The notes beneath the pieces are model-generated. The model saw nothing but the letters and a program-made list of their open reading frames with translations, had not been told where the DNA came from and searched no databases. From Rhizobium leguminosarum bv. trifolii WSM1325 (lineage in GTDB: Bacteria; Pseudomonadota; Alphaproteobacteria; Rhizobiales; Rhizobiaceae): 64,000 nucleotides of DNA. The stretch is taken from assembly GCA_000023185.1 (NCBI GenBank), contig CP001622.1:744001-808000 (forward strand). Reading direction: 5' to 3'. Numbering within the stretch: position 1 is the stretch's first letter; every line of letters starts with the position of its first letter. The position numbers and the translations under genes are program-made. This document shows positions 19,562 to 27,905 of this stretch, piece after piece.

Positions 19562-20170
19562 TCACCCCCTCCGCCGCTCCGCCCCCGCCGCAATCGTCTG
19601 CACCAGCTCATCCACCTCCCGCGCCAGCCGCTCCAGCGGCAGGCCGACGAAGCGGCCTTCGAGGCTGATGCTGACGACGCCGTGCACCGCGCCGAAGAGG
19701 GTGCGGGCGCGGATGGCGCGGTCTTCGGGGGGCATGTCGGGTTGCAGTTCGGCCAGCGGTTCGGCGATCACATCCATCAGGAAGAGGTGCTCGTTAAGAT
19801 GCCATTGCGGCGTCGGGCTGCTTTCCGGCGGGAAGTGTTCGAACAGCGCCTTCCAGAGGTTCCGGTGTTCGACGGCGAAGCTCAGATATCCCTGCGCCAG
19901 GTTGCGCAGCCGGTCGGTCGGCGGCCGGTCCTTGGCCTCGGGCAGGGTGAGCCTCGCCTCCAGCGCCTTCAGCGTGGCGGAGTTGACGTGGATGACGAGC
20001 TCGGCGAGGTCTGAAAAGACCGTGTAGAGGCCGCCGAGCGCGCAGCCGGCATCCTGGGTGATGTCGCGGGCCCGGAGGTTCGCTAGCCCGTCTTTGGCGA
20101 TCCGCTCGCGTGCCGCCTCGATCAGCCGCGCCTTCAGGTCTTCGCGTTTTTCTTCTCGCCTACCGGCCAT
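19562..20170 (-). CDS. TetR/AcrR-family transcriptional repressor
   Basis: A 202-aa regulator. The N-terminal HTH at residues 10-60 (LIEAARERIAKDGLANLRAR, then DITQDAGCALGGLYTVFSDL) is typical TetR. The C-terminal ligand domain ends EGRFVGLPLERLAREVDELV (TetR_C/WHG type). It is divergent from the pspA-like gene; three TGAAC-N3-GTTCA palindromes lie in the 110-bp shared promoter region, so it most likely represses both itself and the pspA-like/yiaAB unit. The ligand is unknown. Confidence 0.92.
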   Translation of the reverse strand: MAGRREEKREDLKARLIEAARERIAKDGLANLRARDITQDAGCALGGLYTVFSDLAELVIHVNSATLKALEARLTLPEAKDRPPTDRLRNLAQGYLSFAVEHRNLWKALFEHFPPESSPTPQWHLNEHLFLMDVIAEPLAELQPDMPPEDRAIRARTLFGAVHGVVSISLEGRFVGLPLERLAREVDELVQTIAAGAERRRG

Positions 20171-20192
20171 TCACCATTCCACTTCGATTTTT

Positions 20193-20264
20193 TGAACGTC
20201 GTTCAAAATTTATCTTGAACGACGTTCATGATTCTGCCATAACACCTCTCGTGAACAACGTTCA
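20193..20264. promoter_or_regulatory. Three TetR-type operators
   Basis: TGAACGTCGTTCA (20193-20205), TGAACGACGTTCA (20216-20228) and TGAACAACGTTCA (20252-20264) lie between the divergent tetR and pspA-like starts. The first two are perfect or near-perfect palindromes. Centre spacings are 23 and 36 bp. The third lies just upstream of the GGAGG of the rightward gene. Confidence 0.75.
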
Positions 20265-20281
20265 TAAACCGGAGGAAGCAA

Positions 20282-20968
20282 ATGTTCAAACTGATTTCCA
20301 TTTTGTTGCGGGGCAGGGCGCATGATGCCGAACAGGCTTTCGCCGACTGCCACGCCGTGCCGCTGCTTTCCCAGCAGATCCGCGATGCCGCCCAATCGAT
20401 CCAGTCGGCCCGCCGCAGTGTGGCGGTCGCCATCGCCCAGAACGAACAGGAGAAGGGGCAGCACGCGACGATCGTTGCCCGCATCGCCGATCTCGAGGTC
20501 CGCGCCTCCGCCGCATTGGCGAAGGGCAATGAGGGTCTGGCCAGCGAGGCGGCCGAGGCGATCGCCTATCTCGAAGCCGAGCGCGATGCGTCCGAGAAGG
20601 CGCAGAGCCAGTTCACCAGCGCAATCGACAAGCTGAAGGCCATCGTCCGTGCTTCGGAGGCAAGGCTGCAGGAACTGCAGCGCGGCGAGCGGCTGGCCCG
20701 CGCGACGCAGGAGGCCCAGAAGCTTGATGTTGTCGTCGCCGGCCCGGGCTTTGCGACGCTCGACGATGCCGAAGAGACGCTGGCGCGCCTCCGCCTGCGC
20801 CAGAGCCAGAATGAGCTGACGGCCGCCGCCCTGAAGGACATGGAAGGCGCCATCCGCCCGGCCGGCATCATCGAAAAGCTTGCCAATGCCGGCTTCGGCG
20901 CGCCGCTGCGCTCATCCGCCGATGATGTGCTGGCGCGGCTGAAGAGCCGCATCACGCCGGCTGCCTGA
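20282..20968 (+). CDS. PspA/IM30-family membrane-stress protein
   Basis: A 228-aa protein, the normal PspA/IM30 length, almost wholly coiled coil (VAIAQNEQEKGQHATIVARI; AKGNEGLASEAAEAIAYLEA; ASEARLQELQRGERLARATQ). The amphipathic N-terminus MFKLISILLRGR is the expected membrane-binding helix. PspA-type proteins form ESCRT-III-like coats that protect damaged inner membrane. ATG is preceded by GGAGGAAGCAA. First gene of a rightward unit with the YiaAB gene 43 bp downstream, under probable TetR control. Confidence 0.87.
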   Translation: MFKLISILLRGRAHDAEQAFADCHAVPLLSQQIRDAAQSIQSARRSVAVAIAQNEQEKGQHATIVARIADLEVRASAALAKGNEGLASEAAEAIAYLEAERDASEKAQSQFTSAIDKLKAIVRASEARLQELQRGERLARATQEAQKLDVVVAGPGFATLDDAEETLARLRLRQSQNELTAAALKDMEGAIRPAGIIEKLANAGFGAPLRSSADDVLARLKSRITPAA

Positions 20969-21011
20969 AATTGCATCCATCCAACCATCCATCCATCGAA
21001 CATCAAGGACT

Positions 21012-21299
21012 ATGACAATGAACGACAGTTTCCAGAAACATTCTTCCAGCTGGGTCAGCTTCTCCTACATCTCCTTCGGCTCGGCCGCCTTCATGCTGGC
21101 GCTTGGCCTCTACATGATGCCGCTCGATCTCTGGGGCAAAGGCTATCTCGCCATGGGCATTCTGATGCTGGTGCAGACCACGGTGAATATCACCAAGACG
21201 CTGCGCGACAATGCCGAATCCGAGAAGCTGATCCGCAAGGTCGAGGATGCCCGCACCGAGAAACTCCTGGTCAAGTTCAATCGTAACGATGAAGATTGA
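21012..21299 (+). CDS. YiaA/YiaB two-helix domain inner-membrane protein
   Basis: A 95-aa protein with two transmembrane helices: WVSFSYISFGSAAFMLALGLYM and GYLAMGILMLVQTTVNITKT (approximate spans), the YiaAB domain pattern. A charged C-terminal tail follows (ESEKLIRKVEDARTEKLLVKF), likely cytoplasmic. It follows the PspA-like gene with a 43-bp gap, and this pairing suggests it is a membrane partner or anchor for the stress coat. ATG 21012 or 21018 could be used. Confidence 0.85.
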   Translation: MTMNDSFQKHSSSWVSFSYISFGSAAFMLALGLYMMPLDLWGKGYLAMGILMLVQTTVNITKTLRDNAESEKLIRKVEDARTEKLLVKFNRNDED

Positions 21300-21309
21300 T
21301 CTTGGTTAA

Positions 21310-21360
21310 CCACAGCGCAGAGTTGTTACCGCATTCAACTTTTGCGTAACAACTCTGTGG
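21310..21360. terminator. Long hairpin after the YiaAB gene
   Basis: CAGAGTTGTTAC (21318-21329) pairs perfectly with GTAACAACTCTG (21346-21357), extended by CCACA/TGTGG. No T-run follows, so it is either a Rho-dependent pause or a regulatory structure before the aas-like gene. Confidence 0.4.
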
Positions 21361-21391
21361 CCTTCTCTGCCAGTCGAAAGAGGGACCCGCC

Positions 21392-24300
21392 GTGCAACAC
21401 AATCTGATGACCTCCAGGAAATTCGCGCCGCTGTTCTGGACCCAGTTCCTGACCGCCTTCAACGACAATTTCCTCAAGAACACCCTGGTGTTCCTCATTC
21501 TCTTCAAGATGTCGGCGAGTGAAGGTGCCGCCCTGGTGACGCTCGCCGGCGTCATCCTGATCGTGCCCTTCCTGCTGCTCTCGGCGCTCGGCGGCGAGCT
21601 TGCCGACAAGCACGACAAGGCGAAAATCGCCGAGCTGTTGAAACGCTGCGAGATCGCGGTCGCGGCCCTTGCCGTTATCGGTTTGGCCTTCTCCTCCATC
21701 TTTGTGCTGATGGCGGCGCTGTTCGGCTTCGGCATCGTCTCGGCGCTGTTCGGGCCGATCAAATACGGCATCCTGCCCGATCATCTCGAACGCCGCGACC
21801 TGCCGAAGGCCAATGCCTGGATCGAGGGCGGCACCTTCATCGCCATCCTCGCCGGCACGATCATCGCCGCCTTCGCCTTCTCCGGCGGCGACAATGTGCT
21901 GATCTTCGGCACGATGATGATGGGGCTTTCGGTGCTCTGCTGGCTGGCCAGCCGGATGATCCCGCCCACCGGCTCCAAGGCGCCGGATCTGGAAATCGAC
22001 CGCAATGTCATCCGCTCCAGCTACACCCTCGTCATGGAAATCCGTCAGGACAAACGCCTGTGGCGTTCGGCGCTGATGAACTGCTGGTTCTGGCTGGTCG
22101 GCGCCTTCGTACTGTCAATTCTGCCGACCATGGTCACCGAGCTGCTCGGCGGCTCCGAGCTCGTCGTGCCGGCCTACCTCACCGTCTTTGCCATCGCCGT
22201 CGCCGTCGGTTCTGCCATTGCCGCCTGGATGTCGTCGGGCCGCATCGTGCTGCTGCCGGCCCCCGTCGGCACGGCGCTGCTTGGCCTCTTCAGCCTCGAT
22301 CTCGCCTGGAACCTCTGGGGTCTGCAATCCACCAGCCACGCGACGACGATCGCCACCTTCTTTGCCGGTGAGAATACCATCCGCGTCGCCATCGATCTCG
22401 CCGGCATGGCGATAGCCGGCGCCTTCATCGCCGTGCCGACCTTCGCCGCCCTGCAGACCTGGGCGCATGAGGACCGCCGCGCCCGTGTCATCGGTGCCGC
22501 CAATGTGCTCTCGGCGCTGTTCATCACCGTCGGCCTCGGCCTCGTTGCCGCCGTCCAGGCGCTTGGCGCTTCCATTCCTCAGATTCTGATCGGCCTCGGC
22601 ATCATCAATTTTGCCGTCGCCTGGCTGATGCTGAAGACGCTGCCGACCAATCCTTTCCGCGATTTCATCTCGATCATGTTCCGCGCCTTCATGCGCCTCG
22701 AGGTCGAGGGGCTGGAGAATATCAAGAAGGCCGGCCGCGCGCCGATCATCGCGCTCAACCATGTCAGCCTGCTCGATGGCGCCCTGGCGCTTGCCATCAC
22801 CGAGGAAGAGCCGACCTTTGCCGTCGATTACAAGATCGCCCAGGCCTGGTGGGTGCGGCCCTTCCTGAAGATGTGCAAATTCCTGCCGCTCGACCCGACA
22901 AAGCCGATGGCGACACGTTCGCTGATCAAGGTGGTGCAGGACGGCAACCCGATCGGCATCTTCCCCGAGGGCCGGCTGACGGTGACCGGTACGCTGATGA
23001 AGGTCTATGATGGTGCCGCCATGGTCGCCGACAAGACCGGTTCGATGGTCGTGCCGGTCAAGATCGATGGGCTGGAGAAGAGCTATCTCTCCTATCTCGA
23101 CAACGGCAAGATCCGCCGCCGGCTGTTCCCCAAGGTCAAGGTCACCATTCTCGAGCCGGTGAAGCTGGAAGTGCCGCCGGAGCTGAAAGGCCGCAAACGC
23201 CGCACGGCGGCCGGTGCTGCCCTTTATCAGGTGATGTCGAACCTGCTGTTCCAGACCGCCGATACCTCGTCCACCGTGCTCGATCGCGTCATTCAGGCCG
23301 GCCATGAATTCGGCATGAAGAAACTTGCCGTCGAAGATCCGGTCACCGGCCGGCTGACCTATGGCAAGCTGCTCACCGGGGCTGCCGTGCTCGGCGCCAA
23401 ATTCCGCACGCTGTTTCCGGAACAAAACCTCGGCGTCATGCTGCCGAATGCCAATGGCGCCGCCGCCACGCTTCTCGGGGTGATGAGCGCGGGCAAGGTG
23501 CCGGCGATGCTGAACTTCACCGCGGGTGCCGCCAATATCCTCTCCGCCTGCAAGGCCGCCGAGGTCAGGCATGTGCTGACCTCGCGCGCCTTCGTCACCC
23601 AGGCGAAACTCGGGCCAGTGATCGCCGAGATGGAAAAGCAGGTGACGATCGTCTGGCTCGATGATCTCAGGGCCGAAATCTCACTCAAGGACAAGATCCT
23701 GGGTTATCTCAGGAAGGCGCGGCCGCTGGTCAAACGCCAGCCGGATGATCCGGCCGTCATCCTCTTCACCTCGGGCTCCGAAGGCACGCCGAAGGGCGTG
23801 GTGCTGACCCACCGCAACATCCTGTCGAACGCCGCCCAGGCTGCCGCCCGCATCGATTTCCACAGCGGCGACAAGGTGTTCAACATCTTACCCGTGTTCC
23901 ATTCCTTCGGGTTGACGGCCGGCACGGTGCTGCCGCTGATTTCGGGCGTGCCTGTTTATTTCTATCCGTCGCCGCTGCATTACCGCATCGTGCCGGAACT
24001 GATCTATGCCTCCAACGCCACGATCATCTTCGGCACCGATACCTTCCTCAACGGCTATTCGAGGACGGCGCATCCCTACGACTTCCGCTCGATCCGCTAC
24101 ATCTTCTCCGGCGCCGAGCCGGTGAAGGCCTCGACCCGCCAGACCTATATGGAAAAATTCGGCCTGCGCATTCTCGAAGGTTACGGCGTCACCGAGACCG
24201 CGCCTGTCATTTCGATCAACACGCCGATGTACAACAAGTCGGGCACGGTCGGCAAAATCCTGCCCGGCATGGAATGGAAGCTCGAACCGGTGCCCGGCAT

Positions 24301-24787
24301 CGATGAGGGCGGCCGGCTGCATGTGCGCGGCGCCAATGTCATGGCCGGCTACCTGCGTGCCGAAAAGCCCGGCGTGCTTGAGCCGCTCGTCGACGGCTGG
24401 CACGACACCGGCGATATCGTCACCATCGACGAGGACGGTTTCGTCAAGATCCGCGGCCGCGCCAAACGTTTCGCCAAGATCGGCGGCGAGATGATCTCCC
24501 TCGCCGCCGTCGAGACGCTGGCCGCCGAGCTCTGGCCGGGCGCGCTGTCGGTCGTCTCCTCGCTGCCCGACGCCAAGAAGGGCGAGCGCCTGGTGCTCCT
24601 GACCGACGCCCCCACCGCCACCCGCGCCGAATTCCTCGCCTTCGCCAAATCCAAGGGCGCCATGGACATGATGGTGCCGGCCGAGGTCAATATCGGCAAG
24701 GTGCCGGTGCTCGGCTCCGGCAAGGTGGATTTCGTCGCGGCGCGGAAGCTGGCGGAAGCTGCGGTGCAGGGGGAGCAGGCGGCGTGA
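21392..24787 (+). CDS. Acyl-[ACP]-phospholipid O-acyltransferase / acyl-ACP synthetase with MFS domain (Aas type)
   Basis: A 1,131-aa three-part fusion. Residues 1-420 form an MFS-like bundle (LFWTQFLTAFNDNFLKNTLV is the LplT-like start). About 430-640 is a PlsC acyltransferase (NHVSLLDGAL near residue 452, the HxxxxD-type site; FPEGRLT). About 660-1125 is an AMP-binding ligase (LFTSGSEGTPKGVVLTH, GYGVTETAP, WHDTGDIV). Together they flip lysophospholipid, activate fatty acid and re-acylate, as separate LplT and Aas do in enterobacteria. GTG start with GAGGGA upstream. Probably monocistronic. Confidence 0.93.
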   Translation: MQHNLMTSRKFAPLFWTQFLTAFNDNFLKNTLVFLILFKMSASEGAALVTLAGVILIVPFLLLSALGGELADKHDKAKIAELLKRCEIAVAALAVIGLAFSSIFVLMAALFGFGIVSALFGPIKYGILPDHLERRDLPKANAWIEGGTFIAILAGTIIAAFAFSGGDNVLIFGTMMMGLSVLCWLASRMIPPTGSKAPDLEIDRNVIRSSYTLVMEIRQDKRLWRSALMNCWFWLVGAFVLSILPTMVTELLGGSELVVPAYLTVFAIAVAVGSAIAAWMSSGRIVLLPAPVGTALLGLFSLDLAWNLWGLQSTSHATTIATFFAGENTIRVAIDLAGMAIAGAFIAVPTFAALQTWAHEDRRARVIGAANVLSALFITVGLGLVAAVQALGASIPQILIGLGIINFAVAWLMLKTLPTNPFRDFISIMFRAFMRLEVEGLENIKKAGRAPIIALNHVSLLDGALALAITEEEPTFAVDYKIAQAWWVRPFLKMCKFLPLDPTKPMATRSLIKVVQDGNPIGIFPEGRLTVTGTLMKVYDGAAMVADKTGSMVVPVKIDGLEKSYLSYLDNGKIRRRLFPKVKVTILEPVKLEVPPELKGRKRRTAAGAALYQVMSNLLFQTADTSSTVLDRVIQAGHEFGMKKLAVEDPVTGRLTYGKLLTGAAVLGAKFRTLFPEQNLGVMLPNANGAAATLLGVMSAGKVPAMLNFTAGAANILSACKAAEVRHVLTSRAFVTQAKLGPVIAEMEKQVTIVWLDDLRAEISLKDKILGYLRKARPLVKRQPDDPAVILFTSGSEGTPKGVVLTHRNILSNAAQAAARIDFHSGDKVFNILPVFHSFGLTAGTVLPLISGVPVYFYPSPLHYRIVPELIYASNATIIFGTDTFLNGYSRTAHPYDFRSIRYIFSGAEPVKASTRQTYMEKFGLRILEGYGVTETAPVISINTPMYNKSGTVGKILPGMEWKLEPVPGIDEGGRLHVRGANVMAGYLRAEKPGVLEPLVDGWHDTGDIVTIDEDGFVKIRGRAKRFAKIGGEMISLAAVETLAAELWPGALSVVSSLPDAKKGERLVLLTDAPTATRAEFLAFAKSKGAMDMMVPAEVNIGKVPVLGSGKVDFVAARKLAEAAVQGEQAA

Positions 24788-24811
24788 GCGTCGGCGGCCT
24801 ATCAGATCGCG

Positions 24812-24998
24812 AACTGCCCCTCACCCTAACCCTCTCCCCGTAAAAACGGGGCGAGGGGACGTGCCCTGCGAGAGGCTGTGAGGGAACGGAGAGGGTGCGG
24901 CGTGTCCCCTTCGCCCCGTTTGCGGGGGTCCGAAGGACGGGTCGAGACCAGTGGCTCGACCCCGGCAAAGGTGGCGGCAGCCGGATGAGGGGCAGCGC
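24812..24998. repeat. Repeat family A, copy 5
   Basis: Full element from CTGCCCCTCACCCTAACCCT to CAGCCGGATGAGGGGCAG. It contains CCCCGTAAAAACGGGG, GTCCGAAGGACGGGTCGAGA and GTGGCTCGACCCCGG. Very similar to copy 6 at 39.97 kb. Confidence 0.75.
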
Positions 24999-25047
24999 CC
25001 GGCACAAACCGGACAGCATCGGCCCCGCATCTCAAACAAACCGTCCG

Positions 25048-25455
25048 TTACTTCTGTTCCGGCGCCAAAAACTCTGCGCAATAGGACGGGCCGTCGACGC
25101 CCGGGATATCGGCGACGGTGCGGATGTCGCGGATCGTGTAGTCGGAGCTGGTGGTGATTTCGGCCTGGCAGCGCAGATAGGCGGTGCGGGCGGACGCGAT
25201 CTGCTTGCCGCGCTTGCCATCGGCGCCTTCGGCATATTTCGCCGGAATGCGCACGGTCTTGTAGCCGCCGCGCCAGGTATAGACGGTGGTCGAGCCTTGC
25301 TCGCTGTCGCTGATCGGCGGCCCGTAGGCGGCAAAGAAGATGCCGGCCGATTTGCCGACCCAGCGGGCCTCGATCGGGTTGCCGGCGGAAGGTATGGTCG
25401 TGCATCCGGCAAGCGCAATTGCAAGCCCGGCCGCGGTCATGGTGCGGAAATTCAT
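25048..25455 (-). CDS. Predicted lipoprotein, function unknown
   Basis: A 135-aa protein starting at ATG 25455 (AGGGA upstream). The signal MNFRTMTAAGLAIALAGC ends in a lipobox (LAGC), followed by TTIP. The mature region has a SmpA/OmlA-like feel (GIFFAAYGPPISDSEQGSTT followed by a VYTWRGG motif) and two further cysteines (YLRCQAE; SYCAEF). Probably a periplasmic envelope lipoprotein. The longer upstream frame has no support. Confidence 0.8.
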   Translation of the reverse strand: MNFRTMTAAGLAIALAGCTTIPSAGNPIEARWVGKSAGIFFAAYGPPISDSEQGSTTVYTWRGGYKTVRIPAKYAEGADGKRGKQIASARTAYLRCQAEITTSSDYTIRDIRTVADIPGVDGPSYCAEFLAPEQK

Positions 25456-25716
25456 CGTGTCGTCCCTGATCTCAAGCGCATTGGCTGCGAAGCCGCCGTC
25501 GCAGCGGTTTCGCCTGTCCCGTCTGCCCTTTAGCGCGGAACCTGGCAAAAGAAAATTGCTCCTTTGAGACTTCCGTTCGATTTGCGAGAGGTGTGGCTTT
25601 TTGCTGCAGCTGTAGCCGCCCAAACCTGTCACAACCCCGTCAAAATTTCCGCCGGCTTTTTGGAATTTGGTGCTTGTGCAACCAGATAGGCTGTTCTATA
25701 GAAGCGCCGCTGGTCA

Positions 25717-25793
25717 CGGAGTGTAGCGCAGTCTGGTAGCGCACCACGTTCGGGACGTGGGGGTCGAGTGTTCGAATCACTCCACTCCGACCA
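25717..25793 (+). tRNA. tRNA-Pro (anticodon CGG)
   Basis: The acceptor stem CGGAGTG/CACTCCG is perfect. The D arm is GCGCAGTCTGGTAGCGC. The anticodon arm CCACG-TTCGGGA-CGTGG carries CGG. The T arm is GAGTGTTCGAATCACTC. Discriminator A and an encoded CCA end it. A terminator follows directly. Confidence 0.95.
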
Positions 25794-25797
25794 GCCG

Positions 25798-25825
25798 AAA
25801 AGCCCGGTAACCCGGGCTTTTTTCT
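25798..25825 (+). terminator. Rho-independent terminator of tRNA-Pro
   Basis: AAAGCCCGG-TAA-CCCGGGCTTT followed by TTTCTTTT, five bases after the tRNA CCA end. Confidence 0.85.
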
Positions 25826-25871
25826 TTTGTGCTGATCTCAGCCTTAGTCTCCTCCCCACCGATCAAGTTTC

Positions 25872-27023
25872 CTAACGGCGGGACTTTGGCGCAGGTGTTG
25901 AAGTTCCCCCGGCTCCGTCGGGGCCAGTTTCAACTCCGTAACGGGCGGGATCTTCGCCAATTTCCGCCATGCCTTCGGCGAGAACGGACATGAGCTGTAG
26001 ACGGCGGTCCGGTCGCATGAACGACAATCCGCGTGCAATTGCGTCACGCCATGACTGACCGCGTTCCCACGCCTCGCAATAGGCCAGCGCAAGATCAGAA
26101 TGGCGGCGTGTCGCGCCCATCGCTTCGAAAAGATGGGAAGCCTGCTGCACGTCCTTTTCGCGCTTGAGCACGCCATTGTCGTCGTTCTGCCGCCGCGAGG
26201 CGACGATCAGCTTGTGAACTGCGTAGCGCTCCGCAGCGGGAACATTGACCGTAATGCCGCTCTTGTGAAGGATCACGGTCCTGATCGGGTTGTAGATGAG
26301 GTAATCGAGGAATCTGAGCGGTTCGGCAGAAATTCCCCCAAGGGCGGGCATATCAGCGGGCTTCTGCTGATTGTCGTCGCTGCCCGTATTCGGCGTCAGG
26401 AATTCGACCTTGTAGTTCTTCGCGTTCACGAACTGGGTCGAGCGCGTGGGATGGTTGAGATGTGGGACCTCCCGGAATGTCGGGTCCAGCTTTTCAAGAA
26501 CCTCGCCTATGGGAGGGATGCTGTCGTTGACCGCCGTCGAGATCGAATGGAACTGGGCGAAGTCGGCATCGCTCGTCTGCATAAGCGACGCCGGCAGTCG
26601 AACGCCGAGAATGCCGGAATAGGTCTGGAATGCCACGGTTCCGACGAGAACCGCGCGCAGACGGAAGAGCCCTGCATTGGCAAGCGCCTCGATGATGTCG
26701 CCCGTAAACCTGGGCGGTGCGTTCATGCCGCCTTCTCTCGTAAGAGTGGCCACCATTCGCCGGCGGTTTCGGAGATCATCCTTGATCGCGCCGAAGTCGG
26801 TCACTCTTTTCGTAAGCTCCTCGTCATTCTTTGGCCCGACATAAGACCGTTTGACTCCGTCTTGGCCCGGATGATCGAAATACCAGTATTCCTTGCCCTT
26901 CACGGGGACGGAGACGAACCGACCCTCCAGCGGGAACTCGGCGACAAAACTTCCGTCCAGCGAACGCTGGCCGAGCTCCGCCAGCATGGTCTGGTACATC
27001 AAATCGATCTCGCGGATGGGCAC
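25872..27023 (-). CDS. Nucleotidyltransferase-fold protein (GSU2403/NTP_transf_8-like)
   Basis: A 383-aa protein. The GTG at 27023 is favoured (GGAGAA seven bases upstream; product begins with V/M-PIREIDLMYQTMLAEL); longer or shorter starts at 27092 and 26999 are possible. The centre has the nucleotidyltransferase pattern LVGTVAFQTYSGILG...TSDADFAQF, the G-[ST]...DxD of the fold, followed by an all-helical C-terminal half. I read it as GSU2403-family (PF12281). It sits alone between tRNA-Pro and a 30-bp inverted-repeat promoter, which resembles the setting of accessory or toxin-like NTases. Substrate unknown. Confidence 0.75.
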   Translation of the reverse strand: MPIREIDLMYQTMLAELGQRSLDGSFVAEFPLEGRFVSVPVKGKEYWYFDHPGQDGVKRSYVGPKNDEELTKRVTDFGAIKDDLRNRRRMVATLTREGGMNAPPRFTGDIIEALANAGLFRLRAVLVGTVAFQTYSGILGVRLPASLMQTSDADFAQFHSISTAVNDSIPPIGEVLEKLDPTFREVPHLNHPTRSTQFVNAKNYKVEFLTPNTGSDDNQQKPADMPALGGISAEPLRFLDYLIYNPIRTVILHKSGITVNVPAAERYAVHKLIVASRRQNDDNGVLKREKDVQQASHLFEAMGATRRHSDLALAYCEAWERGQSWRDAIARGLSFMRPDRRLQLMSVLAEGMAEIGEDPARYGVETGPDGAGGTSTPAPKSRR

Positions 27024-27035
27024 GGATTTTCTCCG

Positions 27036-27131
27036 GTTATAACTTTCCTGTAAAAAGATTATAACACCGCGTTCGACCGGCCGAAAGCCCATCCTTCCTC
27101 TGGTTATAATTTTTCTACAGGAAAGTTATAA
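27036..27131. promoter_or_regulatory. Pair of inverted 30-bp sites upstream of the NTase gene
   Basis: 27036-27065 and the reverse complement of 27102-27131 agree at 28 of 30 positions. Both read GTTATAACTTTCCTGTA then (A/G)AAA(G/A)ATTATAAC. Each site itself begins GTTATAA and ends TTATAAC, so each is a dyad. The sites flank 36 bp and lie immediately upstream of the GGAGAA/GTG start. Probable operators or an autoregulatory site. Confidence 0.6.
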
Positions 27132-27449
27132 CTGAGGCGCGGCTGAACGGGAGCGGTGCATCGGCTCCGTGTGGCGCAGAACGTGCGTGTGACATCATCG
27201 CCAAACCCTGCCGCGTCCTGACCGTCCTGCGCGTTTGCGCACTGTGGATCAAAAAGGAGCCCCGCCGAAACGGGGTAATTCGGGTAGGGGCGGATCGCAC
27301 TGCAAGGGGTGGCGTACGGCCCCGTCACGACGGGGCACCTGCGCGATCCTTGCGACCTAACCCATTGATAGTCGGAAGCATGGCTGTCGGCACCTTTTTC
27401 ATTCGAATAAGAGCACATCTCGATGGAGTAAGCGCCGTCAGGAAAACAA

Positions 27450-27614
27450 ATGGCCTATGAGCCTGATATGGCTATCGTCTTCGATAGCGTGACAAAGGCG
27501 GTGATCGTCAGTTTCCGCGGAGTCACGGTCTATCTGCCAGGTCCCTATGCTGACCGAAAGGCGGGCGTTTTTGCCGCCGAAGCGCATTGCCGCCGGCTTG
27601 GCTGGCGAGATTGA
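27450..27614 (+). CDS. 54-aa hypothetical protein
   Basis: A small ORF with AGGAAAAC before its ATG. It opens MAYEPDMAIVFDSVTKAVIV, continues through FRGVTVYLPGPYADRKAG, and ends AEAHCRRLGWRD. The alternating hydrophobic pattern implies two or three beta strands and a C-terminal helix. Composition is that of a real coding sequence, not noise. It is the only gene I can support between 27132 and 27905. No family recognised. Confidence 0.5.
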   Translation: MAYEPDMAIVFDSVTKAVIVSFRGVTVYLPGPYADRKAGVFAAEAHCRRLGWRD

Positions 27615-27905
27615 TTGCGACATCCATCAACGATCCACAAACGGCAGATATTTATATTGTCAATCGCTCGTCCTTTCGCAATCAGCGCGCATGCCGAGGC
27701 AAAATGTGCTAAGCTCTCTTGGTCGGTATCGAACAGCGTTGCCGGTCTATCGTCGCTGATCATCCACAATGTCAGTGGCTTATGTGCGGTTTGTCATAAA
27801 CGCACCCTTTCGCGGGACCGATAGCCAAATCTTTGGCCGTCCCGTAGCTTTCACCACACCCACAGGCGTTTGGTTTGACATCCAAGCTCCCCACGCGGAG
27901 CTGCT

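Noticed and set aside
22115..23572. 485-codon open frame antisense to the aas-like gene
   Set aside because: Composition of a shadow (HRRHLARAHH-like runs), while the + frame has continuous PlsC and ligase motifs.
27104..27418. 104-codon minus-strand frame upstream of the NTase gene
   Set aside because: It runs through the 30-bp inverted sites, has an unnatural composition and no ribosome site.
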